Assembly (NCBI RefSeq): GCF_918698155.1
Contig: NZ_CAKKLX010000032.1
Location: 1-55,660, forward strand
Length of the DNA stretch: 55,660 bases
Direction: 5' to 3'
Source: Roseomonas sp. CECT 9278
GTDB lineage: Bacteria; Pseudomonadota; Alphaproteobacteria; Acetobacterales; Acetobacteraceae
Positions 40,183 to 48,734 of the stretch are shown in pieces (the stretch's first letter is position 1; each line of letters begins with the position of its first letter). Under the pieces are notes generated by a model. The model was not told where the DNA came from. It was given only the letters and a program-made list of their open reading frames with translations, and did not search any database. The translations under genes were made by a program, and so were the position numbers.

Positions 40183-41154
40183 CTAGTCGGCGCGCACGCC
40201 GGCGCGCTGGATCACGCCGCCCCATTTCTCGTTCTCGGCGCGCAGGAAGGCGCCGAATTCCGCCGCGGTATTGCCGCCCGGGATCGCCCCCTGGTCGTGC
40301 AGAGCACGGCGGATCCCGGGGTCGTTCAGCGCGCCGGCCAACGCGCCGTGCAGCCGGTCCAGCACGGGTTGCGGCGTGCGGGCGGGGGCCACGAAACCAT
40401 GCCAGTTGTTGGCGTCCACGCCGGGCAGCCCGACCTCCGCCATGGTCGGCACGTCCGGGATCCATTCCAGCCGCTGCTGCGTGCCGACCGCCAGCGCGCG
40501 CAGCGCACCGCTGCGGATATGCGGCAGCAGGATCGGCAGGTCGGCGAAGCCCAGCTGCACCTCGTTCTGCAGGATGGCCAGCGCCAGCGGCGCGCCGCCG
40601 CGATAGGACACATGCGTGATGTCGATGCCCGCCGCCATGCGGAACAGCTCGCCCGCCAGGTGCGGCATGCTGCCCGACCCTGCCGAGCCGTAGTTCAGCC
40701 GCCCCGGCTGCGCCTTCGCCGCCGCCACGAGGTCCGCCACCGTGCGGAAGGGGGCGGCGGCGGGCACCACCAGCGGTTCGGGCACCAGCACCGCCAGTGT
40801 CAGCGGCGCCAGGTCGCGCAGCGGATCATAGGGCGTGCCGCGGTCCAGCCGCGGCGAGATGGCAAGCCCGCCCGCGCTGCCGATGCCGATGGTGTATCCG
40901 TCGGGTGCGGCCTTAGCGACCGCGTCCACGCCGGTCACGCCGCCGGCGCCGGCGCGGTTGTCCACCACGATTGGCTGGCCCAGCGTCGCCGCCATGCGCG
41001 GTGCCAGCAGCCGCACCACGATGTCGGACGGGCCGCCGGCCGCGAAGGGCACCACCACGCGGATCGGGCGGTCGGGCCAAGCGGCGTGCGTTGGCGCCTG
41101 CGCCAGGGCGGGCAGTGGCAGGGTGGCGGCCAGCAACAGCGTGCGGCGGTTCAT
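40183..41154 (-). CDS. Bug/TctC-family substrate-binding protein
   Basis: A 323-aa periplasmic protein with signal peptide MNRRTLLLAATLPLPALAQA. Motifs: RPIRVVVPFAAGGPSDIVVR, VDNRAGAGGVTGVDAVAKAA, HVSYRGGAPLALAILQNEVQ and WIPDVPTMAEVGLPGVDANN. No TctAB partner nearby. It precedes an FkbM methyltransferase (75-bp gap, same strand). ATG 41154 begins the signal peptide. Substrate unknown; carboxylates are typical. Confidence 0.92.
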   Translation of the reverse strand: MNRRTLLLAATLPLPALAQAPTHAAWPDRPIRVVVPFAAGGPSDIVVRLLAPRMAATLGQPIVVDNRAGAGGVTGVDAVAKAAPDGYTIGIGSAGGLAISPRLDRGTPYDPLRDLAPLTLAVLVPEPLVVPAAAPFRTVADLVAAAKAQPGRLNYGSAGSGSMPHLAGELFRMAAGIDITHVSYRGGAPLALAILQNEVQLGFADLPILLPHIRSGALRALAVGTQQRLEWIPDVPTMAEVGLPGVDANNWHGFVAPARTPQPVLDRLHGALAGALNDPGIRRALHDQGAIPGGNTAAEFGAFLRAENEKWGGVIQRAGVRAD

Positions 41155-41229
41155 GCGGTGTCTCCCCCGGCGCGCAGCGGGCGCCGCGCGTGGGCCGAGC
41201 ATCGCCGAGAACCTCGCGCGGCGGAAGCG

Positions 41230-41958
41230 TCAGCGCGGATGGCGCTGTGGGATCAGGCGCGTCGCGACATACGTCAGCGTGCCGAGGTCGGGGCGCTCGA
41301 TCCGCCCATGGCACAGCACATGGGTGCGGCACAGCAGGTCATCGATGGCGCGGCGATCGGCGTGGCTGTGGAATTCCAGGTGGATCACATGCGCCTGCGC
41401 CACACGGTCGCCGAGCGCGCCCAGGATGGCCAACTCGGCGCCTTCGGTGTCGATCTTGATGAGGTCGAAGCCGGGCAGGTCGTGCTGCGCGGCGAGTTCG
41501 CCGGCGAAGGCACCGGCGTGGCGCAGCTGCACTGCCGCCGACTGCGCCGGCACGCCGTCGTACTTCATCGGGAACAGCGAACTGAGCACGGAGATCCGTG
41601 CCGCGTTGAAATGCGCCACGGTGTCGCGTTCGAACAGGCCGAGGTTGAAGGCGCGGCAATTGCCGATGCGTTCTGCGTTGCCGGCGAGGATGGCGAAGGA
41701 CTCAGGGTCGGGTTCGACGCAGAATATCGCGGCATTCGGATACATCAGCCGGAAGAAGCCCGACGAGAAGCCGGTATGCGCGCCGATGTCGAGCACCACG
41801 CGCGGCGGGGCGATGCCCGGCACCGGCGCATAGACACGGTCGTGGAAGATCTCGCGGATGACCAGCGCGCTGGAGGAATCGTCGCGCCCGACCAGGTCGA
41901 GCCCATGATCGCCCCGCTTGAAATGGGTGGTCTTGAGCGGCGTGCCGGCGGCTTGCAT
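41230..41958 (-). CDS. FkbM-family methyltransferase
   Basis: A 242-aa SAM-dependent methyltransferase. The SAM motif I is VVLDIGAHTGFSSGFFRLMY, followed by IFCVEPDPESFAILAGNAER, and the FkbM signature DLPGFDLIKIDTEGAELAIL with LEFHSHADRR. Most FkbM enzymes O-methylate sugars or natural products. ATG 41958 was chosen as the first Met before conserved sequence; the open frame extends far upstream only because it is antisense to the enolase-superfamily gene. Divergent from that gene with 60 bp between starts. Confidence 0.85.
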   Translation of the reverse strand: MQAAGTPLKTTHFKRGDHGLDLVGRDDSSSALVIREIFHDRVYAPVPGIAPPRVVLDIGAHTGFSSGFFRLMYPNAAIFCVEPDPESFAILAGNAERIGNCRAFNLGLFERDTVAHFNAARISVLSSLFPMKYDGVPAQSAAVQLRHAGAFAGELAAQHDLPGFDLIKIDTEGAELAILGALGDRVAQAHVIHLEFHSHADRRAIDDLLCRTHVLCHGRIERPDLGTLTYVATRLIPQRHPR

Positions 41959-42018
41959 GGCGGCAGGATGCAGCGCCAGATGGCCGGCGGCAAGACGAAC
42001 GGCCGAGGGGGAAGGACC

Positions 42019-43086
42019 ATGCGGATCGCCCGCGTCACCACGCATCACCACCGCACGGACTTCACCTATGGCGCCAGCGCCGGCGGCGTCGGCGGCAACC
42101 TGCATCTGCGCGCCATGGACACGCTGCTGGTGCGGATCGAGACCGAGGACGGGCTGCATGGCTGGGGCGAGGGCTTCGGCTTCACCCTGGTCGAGACGAC
42201 GAAGGATGCGATCGATCGGCTGATCGGCCCGGCCTGCATCGGGCAGGATGCGACGGACATCGCCGCGCTGATGCGGATGCTGGCGCGCCGCTTCCACAAT
42301 TTCGGCCGCAACGGGCCGGTCAGCTTCGCCCTGTCGGCGATCGACATCGCGCTGTGGGATATCCGCGCCAAGGCGGCGGGCGCGCCGCTGCATGCGCTGC
42401 TGGGCGATGCCGCGCGCGCATCGGTGCCGGCCTATGCCTCGTTGCTGCGCTATGGCCAGCCCGATGACGTCGCGCGCAACGTGACCGAGGCACTGTCGCG
42501 CGGCTATCGCCACATCAAGCTGCATGAATTCGACCTGCGCTGCATCCGCGCGGCGCACCTGGCCGCACCGTCGACGCCGCTGATGCTCGACATCAATTGC
42601 GTCTGGAACACCGAGCACGAGGCGGCGCAATTCTGCGAGGATGTCGAGGGCCTGAACGCCGCCTGGGTCGAGGAACCGATCTGGCCGCCCGAGGACATCC
42701 CCGCCATCGCGCGCATCCGCGCGGCATCGCCGGTGCCGATCGCGGCGGGCGAATGCAACGGCACGGTGGAGGATTTCTGCCGGATGTTCGAATTGCGCGC
42801 GGTGGATGTGGCGCAGCCGTCGATCACCAAGATCGGCGGCCTGTCCGCCATGCTGGAGATCGCCGAGCTGGCGCGCGAGGCCGGCGTGCGGTTGGTCCCG
42901 CACTGCCCCTATTTCGGCCCGGGGTTGCTGGCGACGCTGCATTTCCTCGCCGCCATGCCGGAGGCCGAGCCGATCGAGATCTACTTCGCCGACCTGGCGC
43001 GGCCGGCCTATCCGGCGCTGGTGCCGCGCGACGGCGCCATCGCCGTGCCGGGCGCGCCGGGCCTGGGCTTCGAGCCCGACCTCTAG
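42019..43086 (+). CDS. Mandelate racemase/muconate lactonizing enzyme (enolase superfamily), second copy
   Basis: A 355-aa protein. N-terminal cap: MDTLLVRIETEDGLHGWGEG and SFALSAIDIALWDIRAKAAG. Barrel residues: Lys in RHIKLHEFD, Asp in LMLDINCVW, Glu in AWVEEPIWPPED, Glu in IAAGECNGT and His in RLVPHCPYFGPG. The KLHE and PHCPYF pairs differ from those of the homologue at 18872-20074, so the substrates are probably different. GGGGGAAGGA precedes ATG 42019. It ends with a 4-bp overlap against the convergent enoyl-CoA hydratase gene. Confidence 0.88.
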   Translation: MRIARVTTHHHRTDFTYGASAGGVGGNLHLRAMDTLLVRIETEDGLHGWGEGFGFTLVETTKDAIDRLIGPACIGQDATDIAALMRMLARRFHNFGRNGPVSFALSAIDIALWDIRAKAAGAPLHALLGDAARASVPAYASLLRYGQPDDVARNVTEALSRGYRHIKLHEFDLRCIRAAHLAAPSTPLMLDINCVWNTEHEAAQFCEDVEGLNAAWVEEPIWPPEDIPAIARIRAASPVPIAAGECNGTVEDFCRMFELRAVDVAQPSITKIGGLSAMLEIAELAREAGVRLVPHCPYFGPGLLATLHFLAAMPEAEPIEIYFADLARPAYPALVPRDGAIAVPGAPGLGFEPDL

Positions 43087-43862
43087 CGGTTCTTCCAGTC
43101 GGGCTTGCGCTTCTCGGCGAAGGCCTTCGGGCCCTCGATGTAGTCCTCGCTGTCGCGGTTGCGCTGCTGGGCGGGGAACATGGTGCCGATCGCCTCGCGC
43201 AGGGTCGGCGCATCCATGCCGTCATAGACGCATTGCTTGGACGCCCGCACCGCCAGCGGTGAGCATTCCAGGATCAACGCCGCCCAGCGCTTCGCACCCG
43301 CCAGCGCCTCGCCTGCCGGCACCACCTCGTTGACGAAACCGAGTGCGAAACCCTCCGCCGCCGGCACGCGCCGCCCGGTCAGGATCATGCCGAGCGCCTG
43401 CTTCTGGCCGATCATGCGCGGCAGGCGGTGCACGCCCCCTGCCCCGGCCACCAGGCCGACGCGCGGTTCGGGCAGCGCGAAGACGGCGTTCTCGGCCGCG
43501 ACGATCAGGTCGCAGGCCAGCGCGATCTCGAAGCCGCCGCCCATGGCGATGCCGTTCACCGCGGCGATCAACGGCTTGTCCAGGTCGAAGCGCGTGGTCA
43601 GCCCCGCGAAGCCCGAGGCCGGCGTCGGCCCGCGTTTGCCCGCCGCCTGCACCTTCAGGTCATTGCCGGCGGAAAAGGCGCGGTCGCCGGCGCCGGTGAC
43701 GATGCCCACCCACAGATCGTCGCGCGCGGCGAAGTCGTCCCAGACCTGCGCGAGTTCGACATGCGCCTCGCTGTGCAGCGCGTTCATCACCTCGGGGCGG
43801 TTCAGCGTGACGATGCGCAGGCGGCCTTCATCGGCCACGGTGCAGAAACGGTGCTGGGTCAT
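43083..43862 (-). CDS. Enoyl-CoA hydratase/isomerase family protein
   Basis: A 259-aa crotonase. LRIVTLNRPEVMNALHSEAH, the first oxyanion-hole segment AFSAGNDLK, NGIAMGGGFEIALACDLIVA, PEPRVGLVAGAGGVHRLPRM and ALGFVNEVVPAGE. The Glu and Gly pair at LVAGAGG looks less like the canonical hydratase (EITLG...), so an isomerase or lyase activity is possible. The C-terminal end (PKAFAEKRKPDWKNR) is the family norm. Coupled to the amidohydrolase gene upstream by ATGA. Probable role in CoA-thioester catabolism of the operon substrate. Confidence 0.88.
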   Translation of the reverse strand: MTQHRFCTVADEGRLRIVTLNRPEVMNALHSEAHVELAQVWDDFAARDDLWVGIVTGAGDRAFSAGNDLKVQAAGKRGPTPASGFAGLTTRFDLDKPLIAAVNGIAMGGGFEIALACDLIVAAENAVFALPEPRVGLVAGAGGVHRLPRMIGQKQALGMILTGRRVPAAEGFALGFVNEVVPAGEALAGAKRWAALILECSPLAVRASKQCVYDGMDAPTLREAIGTMFPAQQRNRDSEDYIEGPKAFAEKRKPDWKNR

Positions 43863-44881
43863 GCCTCGATCCTGTAGAAGCGGGCGGCGGAGCGGTGGAA
43901 CAGGTCGGCCTTCGCCTCGGCCGAGGCACCCGCCGCCAGCCGCTTGAAGGCGTTCCAGCCGGCGGCATAGCCGAAGCCGCCCTTGTCGACCGGGAAGTTG
44001 CTCTCGAACATGCAGCGGTCGGTGCCGAACATCTCGATGATCGGCTCCATCCAGGGCCGCCAGGCATCGGCGAGCTGCTGCGAGGAGGGCGCCGCCGCGC
44101 CCTGCTCCAGCCCGAAGCCCGGCAGGCGCATCCCCAGCCCGCCGCACTTCACCATCACGTTCGGGCAGGCGGCGAGTGCGCGCATGTTCGCCGACCACGC
44201 CGCGAAGACCTCGTGGCGCCTGCCCGCATAGCCGCGGATGCCCAGCACCCCGCCGCAATGGTTCAGCACGATCGGCACCTCGGGATGCGCCTGCGCCAGG
44301 CGCACCAGGCGCGGGATCTGGTGGAAATACAGCCAGGCCTCGAAGGACAGGCCGCGCTTGCCCAGTTCCGCGAAGCCGGCGCGGAAGCCGGGCGTGTCGA
44401 GCATGTCCTCGGCCGGCGTATAGGCGGGGTTCAGCATCTCGGGATCAGGGTCCCAGGTGGCGGAGTGCCGGATGCCGCGGAAGCGGCCATTGCCGGCGGC
44501 GAGATGCGCGTCCAGCACCGCGCCCGCCGCGGCGCCCAGCGTCAGGTCGGCATGGCCCACGATACCCGCGCAGACGCGCACATCGCCGTAGAACCCGCTC
44601 TCGCACATCGCGGCGATGCCGGCGGCGAATTGCGTCTCGCCGACCGGGCGCAGTTCCACCGGCCCATCGGCGCGGTGGAAGGCGCGCGCCTGCACCAGCA
44701 CGGTGGCGCGCACGTCGTGGCCGGTGCGGATATCGGCCAGGATCTCATCGAGCAGATACCGCCAGCCCGGGCGGTCCCACAGGTGGTGGTGCGGGTCGAT
44801 GATGCGCTGGCCGGGGTCGAGGATTTCCTCCTGGCAGGTGGCCAGCCAGTCCTCGCGGACGGGAAGGTAGTGGACGCTCAT
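43859..44881 (-). CDS. Amidohydrolase-family (TIM-barrel) hydrolase
   Basis: A 340-aa member of the amidohydrolase 2 group. The N-terminal metal-site-like motif is IDPHHHLWDRPGWRYLLDE; further His in VLNHCGGVLG and the Asp in MFESNFPVDKGGF complete the expected barrel ligands. Relatives include 2-pyrone-4,6-dicarboxylate and 4-sulfomuconolactone hydrolases and hydroxy-aromatic decarboxylases. The ATG overlaps the stop of the FAD monooxygenase and its stop overlaps the next gene start, so all three are translationally coupled. Substrate not predictable beyond a likely lactone or carboxylate ring. Confidence 0.88.
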   Translation of the reverse strand: MSVHYLPVREDWLATCQEEILDPGQRIIDPHHHLWDRPGWRYLLDEILADIRTGHDVRATVLVQARAFHRADGPVELRPVGETQFAAGIAAMCESGFYGDVRVCAGIVGHADLTLGAAAGAVLDAHLAAGNGRFRGIRHSATWDPDPEMLNPAYTPAEDMLDTPGFRAGFAELGKRGLSFEAWLYFHQIPRLVRLAQAHPEVPIVLNHCGGVLGIRGYAGRRHEVFAAWSANMRALAACPNVMVKCGGLGMRLPGFGLEQGAAAPSSQQLADAWRPWMEPIIEMFGTDRCMFESNFPVDKGGFGYAAGWNAFKRLAAGASAEAKADLFHRSAARFYRIEA

Positions 44882-46125
44882 GCGGCCCTCCGTGGCGGCG
44901 ACAGGCTCGGCCGCGTGTTGAGCGTGGCGGGTTCGAAGCCGGCCAGGCGCTTGTAGTGGGTGGCGATCTCGCTGCGTTCGGCCATCGGCATCACCGACTC
45001 GATGTCGGCGAAGCCGTCGGGGGCGCGGGATTCCGCGATGTCGAGCACGACATCCGGGCCGTCGCCGCGCGTCGCGTGCAGCAGCGCGGCGGTGGCCGGG
45101 CGGCGGATGGCCTCGTAGGCGTGCAGTGCGGCGACCGGGTCGGCCTGCGTCGCGAGGTGCAGCGCCAGCGTGCGCGCATCGAGGATGGCCTGCGACGACC
45201 CGTTCGATCCGATCGGATAGAGCGGATGCGCCGCATCGCCCAGCAGCGTGACGCGCCCATGCGTCCAGCGCGGCAGCGGGTCGCGGTCCACCATGGGAAA
45301 TTCATAGATGGATTGCGCGGTGCGGATCAGCGCCGGCACGTCGAGCCAGTCGAAGCGCCAGTCCTCGAAGCGGTCGACGAAATCCTCGATGGCGCCGGGG
45401 CGGTTCCAGTCCTCGCGCTTCCAGTCCTGGTTGGGGTCGACGCGCAGCTCGGCGATCCAGTTGGTCAGCTTGCGGCCATCGGGCAGGTCGGCGATCGGGT
45501 AGACGACGAATTTCTCGTCGCGATTGCCGGCCACCGCCATGGTCGCGCCGGTCAGGAAGGGATCGGCGATGGAGGTCGCGCGCCACAGGATCGCGCCGTT
45601 CCAGATCGGCACGCCTTCATTCGGGTAGAAGCGCGTGCGGGCGGCGGAATGGATGCCGTCGGCGGCGATCAGCACGTCGCCTTGCGCGGTGCGGCCATCC
45701 TCGAAGCGGGCGGTGACGCGGGTGGTGTCCTCGGCAAAATCCGCCAGCCGCGCGCCGAGGTGGATGCGGTCGCTGCCCAGCCTTTCGCGTGCGACATCAA
45801 GCAGCAGCAGGTGCAGCCGGCCGCGATGGATCGAGACCTGCGGCCAGGTGTAGCCGGCGTGCCGCCCGCGCGGTTCGGACCAGATCATCTGCCCGAAGCG
45901 ATTGGCGTAGGCGAGTTCGCGCGTGACGATCCCCGCCGCCGCGACACGGTCCTGCAGCCCGAGCTCCGTCAATTCGCGCATGGCGTGCGGCAGCACGTTG
46001 ATGCCCACGCCGAGGGGACGGATCTCGGTCGATTGTTCGAAGACGTCGACCTCGATCCCTGCCGCGTGCAGCGACAGCGCCGCCACCAGCCCGCCGATCC
46101 CCCCGCCTGCGATGATGACGCGCAT
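44878..46125 (-). CDS. FAD-dependent monooxygenase (PhzS/salicylate hydroxylase-like)
   Basis: A 415-aa class A flavoprotein. FAD-binding Rossmann motif: MRVIIAGGGIGGLVAALSLH; second motif DVLIAADGIHSAARTRF; third GRVTLLGDAAHPLYPIGSNG SSQAILDARTL, closest to the PhzS-like 'flavin-dependent oxidoreductase' group. A family member would hydroxylate an aromatic or heteroaromatic carboxylate with NAD(P)H and O2. GGGAGGGGAG precedes ATG 46125. First gene of the three-gene coupled operon; divergent from an SDR gene with two strong hairpins between them. Confidence 0.88.
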   Translation of the reverse strand: MRVIIAGGGIGGLVAALSLHAAGIEVDVFEQSTEIRPLGVGINVLPHAMRELTELGLQDRVAAAGIVTRELAYANRFGQMIWSEPRGRHAGYTWPQVSIHRGRLHLLLLDVARERLGSDRIHLGARLADFAEDTTRVTARFEDGRTAQGDVLIAADGIHSAARTRFYPNEGVPIWNGAILWRATSIADPFLTGATMAVAGNRDEKFVVYPIADLPDGRKLTNWIAELRVDPNQDWKREDWNRPGAIEDFVDRFEDWRFDWLDVPALIRTAQSIYEFPMVDRDPLPRWTHGRVTLLGDAAHPLYPIGSNGSSQAILDARTLALHLATQADPVAALHAYEAIRRPATAALLHATRGDGPDVVLDIAESRAPDGFADIESVMPMAERSEIATHYKRLAGFEPATLNTRPSLSPPRRAA

Positions 46126-46194
46126 CGCTCCCCTCCCGTTTCGTGCTTTGCAGGATAAGGTGCCTTCCCTGCCCCGGCGAGTGGTCCCCGCGGT

Positions 46195-46247
46195 CCAGGG
46201 GGCCGTCGTCCCCTGGTGGGGGAGTTCGAGGGGGCAAAGCCCCCTCG
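46195..46247. repeat. Two strong adjacent hairpins in a divergent intergenic region
   Basis: CCAGGGG pairs with CCCCTGG (46195-46216) and CGAGGGGGC-AAA-GCCCCCTCG (46227-46247, perfect 9-bp stem). They lie between the FAD monooxygenase and SDR starts, so they cannot be terminators of either. No T-run is present. The form (G/C-only stems, AAA loop, two units in tandem) is that of an extragenic palindromic repeat. Confidence 0.7.
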
Positions 46248-46259
46248 AGGACCCTTCCC

Positions 46260-47045
46260 ATGCCCCGCACCATCCTGATCACCGGCGCCGCCGGCGGCAT
46301 CGGCCTGGCGATGGTCGATGCCGTGCTGGCGGCCGGCCACTGCGTCGCCGCGCTCGACCGAGACATCGCCGGCCTGCCCGTGCATGACCGGCTGCACCCG
46401 ATCCTGGCGGATCTCGGGACCGAGGCCGGCTGCCGCGATGGCGTGGCTGCTGCCGTCGCGCATTTCGGGCGCATCGACGCGCTGGTAAACAATGCCGGCA
46501 TCGGCGTGTCGTCCTTGCGCCCCGATGCCGAGACGCGCCTGCCGGCGATCGAGGAGCTGGACGCCGCCGCCTGGGACCGCTTCTTCGCCATCAACGTGCG
46601 TGCGCCGATGCTGCTGCTGCGCGCCGTGCTGCCGATGATGCGTGCTGCCGGCTGGGGGCGCGTGGTGAACAACACGACATCCTTCCGCACCATGCTGCGC
46701 GTGCTGCCCTATGGCGCGACCAAGGCGGCGCTGGAGGCGGCCTCGGCGGTGTGGGCGCAGGAGCTCGCGGGCAGCGGTGTCACGGTGAATGTGCTGATCC
46801 CGGGCGGGCCGACCGACACGCCCTTCATCGGCGCGGAGAGTGGCTGGTCGCGCGATGCCATGCTGAAGCCCGCCATCATGGGCCCGCCGCTGGCCTGGCT
46901 GCTGTCGGATGCGGCCGGTGGCTTCACCGGCCAGCGCATCATCGCCGCGCGCTGGAATGGCGACCCGGCAGCACCCGGCGTGGTGCGCCCGATCGGCTGG
47001 CCGGAGCTGGGGGCCGATGCGGTCTGGCTGCAGGGCGCGCGCTGA
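46260..47045 (+). CDS. Short-chain dehydrogenase/reductase
   Basis: A 261-aa classical SDR. The cofactor motif is TILITGAAGGIGLAMVDAVL (TGxxxGxG) and the NNAG segment is DALVNNAGIG; the active-site Ser, Tyr and Lys are in VNNTTSFRTM and VLPYGATKAAL. No glycine is missing. ATG 46260 follows the second hairpin by 12 bp, and the ribosome-binding site is weak. It is divergent from the monooxygenase operon and may oxidise or reduce an intermediate of the same pathway; the substrate is unknown. Confidence 0.9.
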   Translation: MPRTILITGAAGGIGLAMVDAVLAAGHCVAALDRDIAGLPVHDRLHPILADLGTEAGCRDGVAAAVAHFGRIDALVNNAGIGVSSLRPDAETRLPAIEELDAAAWDRFFAINVRAPMLLLRAVLPMMRAAGWGRVVNNTTSFRTMLRVLPYGATKAALEAASAVWAQELAGSGVTVNVLIPGGPTDTPFIGAESGWSRDAMLKPAIMGPPLAWLLSDAAGGFTGQRIIAARWNGDPAAPGVVRPIGWPELGADAVWLQGAR

Positions 47046-47086
47046 TTCACCTTGCGGCAAGGCATCTGCGCGACCATGGCGCCACC

Positions 47087-47476
47087 ATGCCGCGCGACCC
47101 TCTCTCCACCCTGGCCCGCCTGCGCGCGATCGAGGTCGAGGCCGCGCGCCGTCGCCTGTCGGAAGCGCGCGGCGCCCTGGCGCGCCAGCAGGATGCCGCC
47201 GCGGCCGCCGAGGCCGCCCTGCGCAACGAGGCACCCGACGCGACCGGGGCGACCTACGGCGCCTTCCTGGCCCGCGGGCTGGCCGTGCGCCACGCACAGG
47301 CCGCGGCCGTGGCGCGCGCCGAGGCCGCGCTGGAAGCCGAACGCGACGCCCTGGCCGGCGCACGGCGCGCCGAGAAGGTGCTGGACCTGCTGCGCGACCG
47401 CCGCGCCCAGGCCGAGCGGCGCGACGCGCTGCGCCGCGACCAGGCCCGGCTGGAGGATGCGCTGTCGCCGGAATAG
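47087..47476 (+). CDS. Small coiled-coil protein, FliJ-like
   Basis: A 129-aa, almost fully helical protein (MPRDPLSTLARLRAIEVEAA; RRRLSEARGALARQQDAAAA), with heptad-like Ala/Leu patterns throughout. Starting with DPLSTLARLR and followed by long coiled coils, it resembles the flagellar export chaperone FliJ of alphaproteobacteria, but no other flagellar gene is in the window, so I keep the call general. Start ATG 47087 is 42 bp after the SDR stop. The 225 bp downstream (47477-47701) hold no gene I can support. Confidence 0.5.
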   Translation: MPRDPLSTLARLRAIEVEAARRRLSEARGALARQQDAAAAAEAALRNEAPDATGATYGAFLARGLAVRHAQAAAVARAEAALEAERDALAGARRAEKVLDLLRDRRAQAERRDALRRDQARLEDALSPE

Positions 47477-47701
47477 CGCGCTGCCCGTGCGCCCTGGTGC
47501 GGAGCCCCGCCCCTTGGTTCCACGGGCGTCTCCATGCGGCCGAAGCCCGGTCGTGCGCCGCGTTGAACATCCAGCAGCCGGGACGATCCCGCCGGGCGTG
47601 CTGGCCCGCAACACGGCGCGTGCCGCCATCGACGCCACCGTGGCGCGGTTCCACTGGACCGGGCGCTGCAGTAGATTGCGCGTTCCGGGAGGAAGAATCG
47701 C

Positions 47702-48682
47702 ATGAACCGCATCCATCGCCGCGCCCTGCTAAGCGCGGCCAGCCTGCCGCTGCTGCCCATCGCAGCCCGGGCGCAGTCCGACTACCCGAACCGGCCGGTC
47801 CGCATCATCGTGCCCTTCCCGCCCGGCCAGGCCTCCGACATCATCACGCGCCTGGTCGCCGATGAACTCTCGCGCCGCTGGCCGCAGCGCGTGGTGGTCG
47901 AGAACCGCGCCGGCGGCGCCGGTGCGCCGGCGCTCGAAGCCGGCGCGCGCGCGCCGGCCGATGGCTACACGCTGACCGCCGGGACATCGGGAACGCTGGG
48001 CGTGAATCCCTCCGTCATGCAGCGCGTGCCCTACGACGCTGAGCGCGATTTCGCCGCCATCAGCAATGTCGCGATGGTGCCGCTGCTGGTGATCGCGCAT
48101 CCGTCGGTGCCGCAGCACACCATGCAGGCACTGGCGGCGGAAGCGCGCGCACGGCCGGGCGCGCTGGACATGGCCTCGGCCGGGCCGGCCACGTCGCAGC
48201 ACATGGCGGCGGAACTGCTGATGATGCGCGCCAATATCCGCTTCAACATCGTGCACTACCGCGGGTCGGGCCCGGCCATCGCCGACGTCATCGCGGGCAA
48301 CGTGAAGCTGATGACGGATTCCGTGGCGTCGTCCCTGCCGCATATCCGCGAGGGGCGCGTGCGCGCCATCGCGCTGTGCAGCGCCCGGCGCGTGCCGCAA
48401 CTGCCCGACGTGCCGACCATCGCCGAGACGCTGGTGCCAGGCTACGCCACGGCGGGCTGGACCGGGCTGGTGGCACCCACCGGCACGCCGGCCGACATCA
48501 TCCGGCGCATCAACACCGACGTCGTCGCCATCCTGCGCGAACCGGCCATCGCCAACCGCATCCTCAGCATGGGGGCGGTGCCCGATCCGATGACGCCGGA
48601 GGAGTACGCGGCGTTCATCCGCAACGAGATCGCGACCTTCCGGGAAGTGGCGCGCGCCGCCAACGTGAGGCTGGAAGGCTAA
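47702..48682 (+). CDS. Bug/TctC-family substrate-binding protein
   Basis: A 326-aa periplasmic protein; signal peptide MNRIHRRALLSAASLPLLPI AARAQS (twin Arg is followed by RALLS, a Tat-like start is possible). Motifs: RPVRIIVPFPPGQASDIITR, VVENRAGGAGAPALEAGARA, HYRGSGPAIADVIAGNVKLM and QLPDVPTIAETLVPGYATAG. It has the strongest ribosome-binding site of the region (GGGAGGAAG). It ends at a probable terminator (48691-48729). Third orphan Bug protein of the window; near the catabolic operon, so it may bind that pathway's substrate. Confidence 0.93.
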   Translation: MNRIHRRALLSAASLPLLPIAARAQSDYPNRPVRIIVPFPPGQASDIITRLVADELSRRWPQRVVVENRAGGAGAPALEAGARAPADGYTLTAGTSGTLGVNPSVMQRVPYDAERDFAAISNVAMVPLLVIAHPSVPQHTMQALAAEARARPGALDMASAGPATSQHMAAELLMMRANIRFNIVHYRGSGPAIADVIAGNVKLMTDSVASSLPHIREGRVRAIALCSARRVPQLPDVPTIAETLVPGYATAGWTGLVAPTGTPADIIRRINTDVVAILREPAIANRILSMGAVPDPMTPEEYAAFIRNEIATFREVARAANVRLEG

Positions 48683-48690
48683 AAGAAAGG

Positions 48691-48729
48691 TCGGGGGAGG
48701 GAACTCCCCCGATCCCCCGCCCATTTTTT
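48691..48729 (+). terminator. Probable intrinsic terminator after the Bug gene
   Basis: TCGGGGGAG-GGAA-CTCCCCCGA is a perfect 9-bp stem; twelve bases later TTTTTT follows (48724-48729). It starts 8 bp after the stop codon and separates the gene from the convergent ycjF gene. Confidence 0.65.
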
Positions 48730-48734
48730 GGAAC

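Noticed and set aside
47477..47701. Small gene between the FliJ-like and Bug genes
   Set aside because: Frames that cross the stretch are continuations of antisense or shifted frames, without start signals.
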